Assembly (NCBI RefSeq): GCF_003383095.1
Contig: NZ_PSYW01000002.1
Coordinates: forward strand, 558,001-622,000
DNA from: Haloferax sp. Atlit-12N
GTDB taxonomy: Archaea > Halobacteriota > Halobacteria > Halobacteriales > Haloferacaceae
Reading direction: 5' to 3'
DNA length: 64,000 bases
Part shown: one piece after another, positions 60,226-64,000 of the stretch
How the letters are laid out: each line of letters opens with the position of its first letter
Position numbering within the stretch: the stretch's first letter is position 1
Notes under the pieces: model-generated
The model's input: only the letters and a program-made list of their open reading frames with translations
Database searches by the model: none
Told to the model about the DNA's origin: nothing
Program-made: the position numbers and the translations under genes

Positions 60226-60482
60226 CGACTACTATATAGTACTAATTGAACGAACATCCTCATGGAAACCACACCCAAAATCGGCGCAGGAAACGGAGTA
60301 TCTCTAGATGCCAAATACAAGACTTATCGCCCCTATATCCGATTTTACCAGTAATCGCTTGGACGGAGACTCGTCCAGTTTGAGTGACGATACGAGACAC
60401 ATCTGGCGTGTCTTTGACGAGTCTCACTTTCAGAATATATAGTTTCAAAATCGAAAACGGACAGAATCTCTGTCGCACGACG

Positions 60483-60489
60483 GTATAAG
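60483..60489 (+). promoter_or_regulatory. TATA box of the potassium-channel-like gene
   Basis: GTATAAG centred about 27 bases upstream of the ATG at 60513. Confidence 0.55.
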
Positions 60490-60512
60490 TATCTCTCCGC
60501 CGAAGACGAGAT

Positions 60513-61355
60513 ATGGACGGTCATGCGCGCGGGTCGCGCCGCGAGACGCCCCGGGACGTGGTCCGGTTCTACCTCCTCGACCACCGGACCACGGTCGGCA
60601 AGGCCATCGACATCGCGCTCCTCGGACTCAATCTCCTGTTCGTCGGGGTGTTCGTCGCCGAAACCTACTCGCTCTCGGCATCGGTCGAGTCGATGCTCTG
60701 GTCCGTCGAGGCCGCCGTCTCTATCGTGTTCCTCGCAGAGTACCTCCTCCGCCTCTACGGCGCGCGGGACCGGACCGCCGAACTGTTCAACGTCTACTCG
60801 TTCGTCGACCTGCTGGCTATCTTGCCGACGCTGACGGTGCTCGTGCTTCCCGTCTCGTCGGTCGCCGCCAACATCGGCTTCCTGCGGGCGATTCGGGTGG
60901 TCCGTGTCCTCCGGTTCTACCGGTTCACGCGCGACGAGGAGTTCTTCTTCGGCACCGTCTCCGTCGGGACACTCCGCGTGATAAAACTGCTGTTGACGGT
61001 GCTCACCATCTTCTTCGTCGCCGCGGGGATGTTCTACTCGTTCGAACACCGTGTGAACCCCGAAATCGGGACGTTCGGCGACGCGTTCTACTTCATCGTC
61101 GTCGCGCTCTCGACGGTCGGATTCGGCGACATCGTCCCGGTGACCGAGGCGGGGCGGTGGGTGACGGTCGCCGCCATCCTCGCGGGCGTCATCCTCATCC
61201 CGTGGCAGGCGAGCAAAATCGTCAAGGAGTGGGGCCACCGCGACAAGATCAGCATCACCTGTCAGAACTGCGGACTGGCCTACCACGACGCCGACGCCTC
61301 CCACTGCAAGTCCTGCGGCCACGTCATCTATCAGGAGTACGACTCGCGCGAGTGA
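60513..61355 (+). CDS. Voltage-gated-type potassium channel with C-terminal zinc ribbon
   Basis: A 280-residue six-helix channel. The S4-like helix has regularly spaced arginines (FLRAIRVVRVLRFYRF, 123-138). The pore loop carries the selectivity filter TVGFGD at 201-206, potassium type. Unusually, after S6 the short cytoplasmic tail has two CxxC pairs, C250/C253 and C265/C268 (CQNCG and CKSCG), forming a rubredoxin-like zinc ribbon in place of an RCK or cyclic-nucleotide domain. It may gate by metal or redox state or by protein contact, which is inference. Potassium handling suits a salt-in organism. Confidence 0.92.
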   Translation: MDGHARGSRRETPRDVVRFYLLDHRTTVGKAIDIALLGLNLLFVGVFVAETYSLSASVESMLWSVEAAVSIVFLAEYLLRLYGARDRTAELFNVYSFVDLLAILPTLTVLVLPVSSVAANIGFLRAIRVVRVLRFYRFTRDEEFFFGTVSVGTLRVIKLLLTVLTIFFVAAGMFYSFEHRVNPEIGTFGDAFYFIVVALSTVGFGDIVPVTEAGRWVTVAAILAGVILIPWQASKIVKEWGHRDKISITCQNCGLAYHDADASHCKSCGHVIYQEYDSRE

Positions 61356-61420
61356 GAACGACCGCGGCCGCAACGCGGCCACAACCGCGGGTCGAACCAC
61401 CGCCGCTGTTCGAACATGAA

Positions 61421-61431
61421 TATTTATTATA
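61421..61431 (+). promoter_or_regulatory. Strong TATA box without an adjacent long ORF
   Basis: TATTTATTATA is one of the best TATA matches in the window, 65 bases past the channel stop. It predicts a transcript starting near 61453-61459. The first ATG there (61459) opens a reading frame of only eight codons. The small ORF at 61537 is the next candidate product. Confidence 0.5.
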
Positions 61432-61458
61432 GATTGGTCTGTACTGCCGGGTACAACA

Positions 61459-61485
61459 ATGTCGGTCGTACGCGTACATCGCTAA
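61459..61485 (+). CDS. Possible eight-residue leader ORF
   Basis: An ATG at the predicted transcript start opens MSVVRVHR followed by TAA. Placement about 33 bases from the TATA centre would suit a leaderless mini-ORF upstream of the 74-residue ORF at 61537. There is no homology evidence and it may be chance. Confidence 0.2.
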   Translation: MSVVRVHR

Positions 61486-61536
61486 CTCTTCTCGTCGCCG
61501 CACAGCCGTCCGACCGACCCGAAACCCAACGAAATC

Positions 61537-61761
61537 GTGAGCACAAACGCCACCCCGACCTACGAACCGACCCTGCGAACAGACCGCGAGCCGACCGCCG
61601 AGGGCGAGACTCGCCCCAACGCCGACCGCACCGACCCCGCGTCGGGCGTCGCCCGGTGCCAGCGCCAGTTCGAATCGACGCGCACCGAGCGCATCCACAA
61701 CCTCGTCGACCGCGAGAACCAGTCGATGCCCCGAATGAACCGAGAGTCCGCGTCCGACTGA
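61537..61761 (+). CDS. Small hypothetical protein
   Basis: A 74-residue hydrophilic protein (begins GTG: MSTNATPTYEPTLRTDREPT, ends NQSMPRMNRESASD), low in hydrophobic residues and probably disordered except for a helix around TERIHNLVDRENQ. No family is recognised. Codon use has the third-position GC of real genes. It lies about 100 bases downstream of the strong TATA box at 61421, which gives the best argument for expression. There is no obvious Shine-Dalgarno sequence. Confidence 0.4.
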   Translation: MSTNATPTYEPTLRTDREPTAEGETRPNADRTDPASGVARCQRQFESTRTERIHNLVDRENQSMPRMNRESASD

Positions 61762-61850
61762 GGCGCGACAGCGGCTCACCGTGTCGTACTCCCCGCGTTC
61801 GCTTGCGGAGACACGTCGCTTGAAGTGAGTGGCCGACGCAGGAGGGAGCG

Positions 61851-62570
61851 ATGCGATTGGCACGGATTCGAACCGACGACGGAGTGGTGTCGGGCCGGTA
61901 CGACGACGGCGTCGTGACGGTCGACGGCGAGGAGTACGAAGTCGGCGTCGACGCCGAGTTGCTCGCGCCCTGCGAGCCGACCGCGCTCTACTGCGTGGGC
62001 CGGAACTACGCGGCGACGGTCGACCAGATGGACTACGATATCCCCGACCAACCGGACTGGTTCATCAAGCCGCCGGTGTCGGTGCTCGACCCCGGCGCGG
62101 ACATCGAGTACCCCGACTGGACCGACGAGCTGACCTACGCCGGCGAACTGGCCGCCGTCATCGACCGCGAGTGCTCTGACGTGGCCGAGGAAGACGTGGA
62201 TGAGGTGGTCCGCGGCTACACGATTCTCAACGACCTCGACGCGCTCGACCAGCCCGGCCGAACGGCTCGAAAAGCGTTCGACGGCTCCGGGCCACTCGGC
62301 CCGTGGATAGAGACCGACGTAGAGCCGTCGAACATCGACATGACGACCCACGTCGGCGGCGAACTCCGGCAGGAAGCCAACACCGAGCGCATGCTCTTTT
62401 CGCCCGCCGAGGTCGTCTCGTTCCTCTCGGAGCGCTACACCTTCCAGCCGGGCGACGTGATTTCGTTCGGCAGCCCGGCGAACCCCGGACTGGTCGAACC
62501 CGGCGATGACGTGGAAATCTGGTACGAGGGCGTCGGCACGCTCACGAACCGCGTCGTCGACGGCGAGTAA
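61851..62570 (+). CDS. Fumarylacetoacetate-hydrolase-family protein
   Basis: A 239-residue FAH-fold metalloenzyme, of the type acting on acylpyruvates, oxaloacetate or homoprotocatechuate ring-cleavage products. Visible features are LYCVGRNYAATVDQM, WFIKPPVSVLDPGADIEYP, YAGELAAVIDREC (metal-binding Glu) and GYTILNDLDALD (metal Asp). A C-terminal PGDVISFGSPANPGLVEPGD region ends the fold. The substrate is not determinable. The Shine-Dalgarno-like GGAGGG (61841-61846) lies four bases before the ATG, one of few such sites here. Confidence 0.88.
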   Translation: MRLARIRTDDGVVSGRYDDGVVTVDGEEYEVGVDAELLAPCEPTALYCVGRNYAATVDQMDYDIPDQPDWFIKPPVSVLDPGADIEYPDWTDELTYAGELAAVIDRECSDVAEEDVDEVVRGYTILNDLDALDQPGRTARKAFDGSGPLGPWIETDVEPSNIDMTTHVGGELRQEANTERMLFSPAEVVSFLSERYTFQPGDVISFGSPANPGLVEPGDDVEIWYEGVGTLTNRVVDGE

Positions 62571-62595
62571 GGAGACGGCCGTCGAATCGCCCGAC

Positions 62596-62814
62596 TCAGT
62601 TCAGCGCCTCAACCTCGTCGGCGAGGTCACCCGGCTCGTCCACGGGACCGTTGACGAACAGGCCGTGCGCCATCACGACGGCCGCGAGGGCGCTGAAGCC
62701 GACGAGCGTCGTCTGCGGCTCCATCGAGGTGAGTCGGCCGGCGACGACGCCGGCGACGAGGCTCCCGAGGATGCCGAGGAGTACGAGGTCGTAGTACTGC
62801 CACGTGTAGCCCAT
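62596..62814 (-). CDS. Small two-helix membrane protein
   Basis: A 72-residue protein with two hydrophobic helices, LVLLGILGSLVAGVVAGRL (about 10-28) and TLVGFSALAAVVMAHGLFV (about 36-54), and an acidic end. The function is unknown. It is convergent with the FAH-family gene, 25 bases away, and divergent from aIF2-beta. Small haloarchaeal membrane proteins of this form are common. Confidence 0.6.
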   Translation of the reverse strand: MGYTWQYYDLVLLGILGSLVAGVVAGRLTSMEPQTTLVGFSALAAVVMAHGLFVNGPVDEPGDLADEVEALN

Positions 62815-62953
62815 GGAAAGGCGTTCGAGAGCCAGCGCCGAAGGCGTGGCGCTCGGTTCCGCCGCCGAGAGTAGTGAAACGAACTTCGGCGCACCGGTGC
62901 TTCGCCAAGGACGGTCACGGAACGGCTATACGTCGCCAGACACTCGAACCCCT

Positions 62954-63562
62954 ATGGAGTATCAGACTGCGCTCGACCGAGCGCTCAACGTCCTACCGGA
63001 ACGAAACGTCGAACAGGAACGCCTCACGGTGCCGGACCCGTCCGGCGAGACCGACGGCGCGTTCACCCGCCTCACCAACCTCGGCGAGATTGCGGACGCG
63101 CTCTCGCGGACGCCCGCGCACCTCCACAGCGCCATCCAGCGCACCCTCGGGACCAGCGGTCAGCTGGAAGGCGACCGCGCCCGCTACAGCGGGTCGTTCT
63201 CCATCAACGACTTCGAGGAGGCCATCGACGGCTACGTCGAGGAGTACGTCATCTGCTCGGAGTGTGGCCTGCCGGACACCCGCCTCGTCACCGAGGACGG
63301 CGTCGACATGCTTCGCTGTGAGGCCTGTGGTGCCTTCCGTCCGGTCCAGAAGCGCTCCAGCGTGAGCAACAAGCGCCAGCGCGAGGCCGTCGAAGAGGGC
63401 CGCACCTACGAGGTCGAAATCACCGGGACCGGCCGCAAGGGCGACGGCGTCGCCCAGCGCGGGAAGTACACCATCTTCGTGCCCGGCGCGCAGGAAGGAC
63501 AGACCGTCCGCGTCTACATCAAGAACACGAGCGGGTCGCTCGCGTTCGCACGACTCGCCTGA
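62954..63562 (+). CDS. aIF2-beta-type translation factor with C-terminal TRAM domain
   Basis: A 202-residue protein. Residues 1-130 match archaeal initiation factor 2 beta: an N-terminal helical/alpha-beta part, then the zinc ribbon with C101/C104 (YVICSECGLPDTRLV) and C122/C125 (LRCEACGAFRPV). Residues about 145-202 form a TRAM RNA-binding domain (GRTYEVEITGTGRKGDGVAQRGKYTIFV, in parts). The fusion is longer than the usual beta subunit of about 140 residues and is known in haloarchaea. The N-terminal K-rich region of eukaryotic eIF2-beta is absent, as in archaea. GCTATAC is centred about 27 bases before the ATG. Confidence 0.9.
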   Translation: MEYQTALDRALNVLPERNVEQERLTVPDPSGETDGAFTRLTNLGEIADALSRTPAHLHSAIQRTLGTSGQLEGDRARYSGSFSINDFEEAIDGYVEEYVICSECGLPDTRLVTEDGVDMLRCEACGAFRPVQKRSSVSNKRQREAVEEGRTYEVEITGTGRKGDGVAQRGKYTIFVPGAQEGQTVRVYIKNTSGSLAFARLA

Positions 63563-63703
63563 GCCGGGCGCACGCGTCGAACCGACGCGGCGGAACACGA
63601 GTCGCTCGGCGACCGATTTCCGCGCACAGTCTCATATTCTCTCACCGCGGTCGCTTCTTTCGCGGGCCGAGTCACCGACATCGGTGACGCCCGCGAGACG
63701 CAG

Positions 63704-63949
63704 TTATTCGTCTTCGTCGGCCTCGCCGCTCTCACCACCGTCACCACCGTCACCGCCGCACCGACCGCGGAGGCCGAACAGCGCGACGAGGAGGAACACC
63801 GCTCCCTCGACGCGCGCCGCCGTCACCACCCACGGTTTCGCCGTCATCTCGCCGCCGTCCTCGTAGGCGAGGCGCGTCATCACCGCGACCAGTTTGTCCG
63901 GAACGAGCAGTTCCACCAGACCGAACGCCGCCAACAGGGCTCGGAGCAT
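63704..63949 (-). CDS. Small membrane protein with acidic tail
   Basis: An 81-residue protein with hydrophobic segments at 1-18 (LRALLAAFGLVELLVPDKLV) and about 45-61 (ARVEGAVFLLVALFGLRG) and a Gly/Asp/Glu repeat tail (CGGDGGDGGESGEADEDE). The function is unknown. It is convergent with aIF2-beta, with a gene-free 141-base gap between. The remaining 51 bases to the window end show no feature. Confidence 0.6.
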   Translation of the reverse strand: MLRALLAAFGLVELLVPDKLVAVMTRLAYEDGGEMTAKPWVVTAARVEGAVFLLVALFGLRGRCGGDGGDGGESGEADEDE

Positions 63950-64000
63950 GTCCGAATATCGGTGCGGAATCGGTGAAAAGGCGACGCTCGTTCCTACGAC

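Larger units (their letters stand above)
60193..60512. other. Divergent intergenic region with promoters and two small hairpins
   Basis: A 320-base gene-free, relatively AT-rich region between the transducer (minus) and the channel gene (plus). It contains the TATA boxes listed separately. Two hairpins are seen: TGGACG - GAGACT - CGTCCA (60360-60377) and AGACAC - ATCTGGC - GTGTCT (60395-60413). There is also a TATATAG element near 60435 and another near 60234. No RNA gene or ORF is convincing. The paired hairpins could belong to a leader or small RNA. Confidence 0.5.

Noticed and set aside
1-64000. Search for tRNA, rRNA and other structured RNA genes in the intergenic gaps
   Set aside because: No cloverleaf, rRNA-like or RNase P/SRP-like sequence was recognised. 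Most gaps are under 220 bases and explained by promoters.

Overview
The window looks like a core chromosomal segment of a halophilic archaeon, most probably a Haloferax close to H. volcanii. Base composition is very GC-rich. The encoded proteins are strongly acidic (Asp/Glu-rich). Many genes have a TTTAWA- or TTATC-like TATA box centred about 27 bases before the ATG, as expected for leaderless haloarchaeal transcripts. The gene content is archaeal: archaeal DnaG, aIF5A with agmatinase and deoxyhypusine synthase, aIF2-beta, MptA, AhbA/B-type siroheme decarboxylase and tandem MoeA. The genus call rests on recognition of protein families and remembered gene neighbourhoods; no database comparison was possible. 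I found no rRNA, tRNA, CRISPR array or transposase.

Layout. 0-13.6 kb: a TrmB-like regulator, mptA, a nitrite/rubredoxin-reductase-like flavoprotein, a zinc-ribbon winged-helix regulator, a TetR-MATE efflux pair with a palindromic operator, a second flavoprotein, a 7TM histidine kinase, thrB and a universal stress protein. 13.6-18 kb: pdxS, a DUF1405 membrane protein, an enolase-superfamily protein, a DUF4242 protein and a CARF-like/winged-helix regulator. 18.06-19.29 kb: a sharply AT-rich insertion holding one orphan gene with a TIR-like C-terminal fold pattern, divergent from the CARF-like regulator. 19.3-29.5 kb: sulfate/molybdate and sodium-solute transporters, small hydrolases and acetyltransferases, dnaG and a DUF92 membrane protein.

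29.7-33.1 kb holds two cis-prenyltransferase-family genes flanking a Tat-lipoprotein serpin. One has the catalytic Asp but no C-terminal RxG. The other has RxG but no catalytic Asp. This is the complementary pattern known from two-subunit cis-prenyltransferases. 33.8-37 kb is the siroheme/heme operon (ahbAB-like, sirC, hemA). 37-39.8 kb holds a GIDE/OB-like protein, pterin dehydratase, an LWR-salt protein, a HAD phosphatase and a HalOD1 response regulator. 39.9-43 kb has two overlapping moeA genes. 43.2-45.7 kb has Hsp20, an ABC1/UbiB kinase and a DUF5518 protein. 45.8-49 kb is the hypusine cluster (eIF5A, agmatinase-like, Nif3-like, deoxyhypusine synthase).

49.1-57.9 kb: a bacterio-opsin-activator-type regulator, an APC permease overlapping an M20 peptidase, a membrane-anchored nuclease-like/OB fusion, a glycosyltransferase, purine salvage (hpt plus NCS2 permease) and an unknown protein. 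57.9-64 kb: a transducer (MCP), a potassium channel with a zinc ribbon, a small ORF behind a strong promoter, an FAH-family protein and aIF2-beta with TRAM.

The best candidates for something undescribed are the AT-rich orphan paired with the CARF-like regulator, and the probable heteromeric cis-prenyltransferase. Several clean inverted repeats (16910, 25246, 8631, and the dnaG leader hairpin) are likely regulatory.
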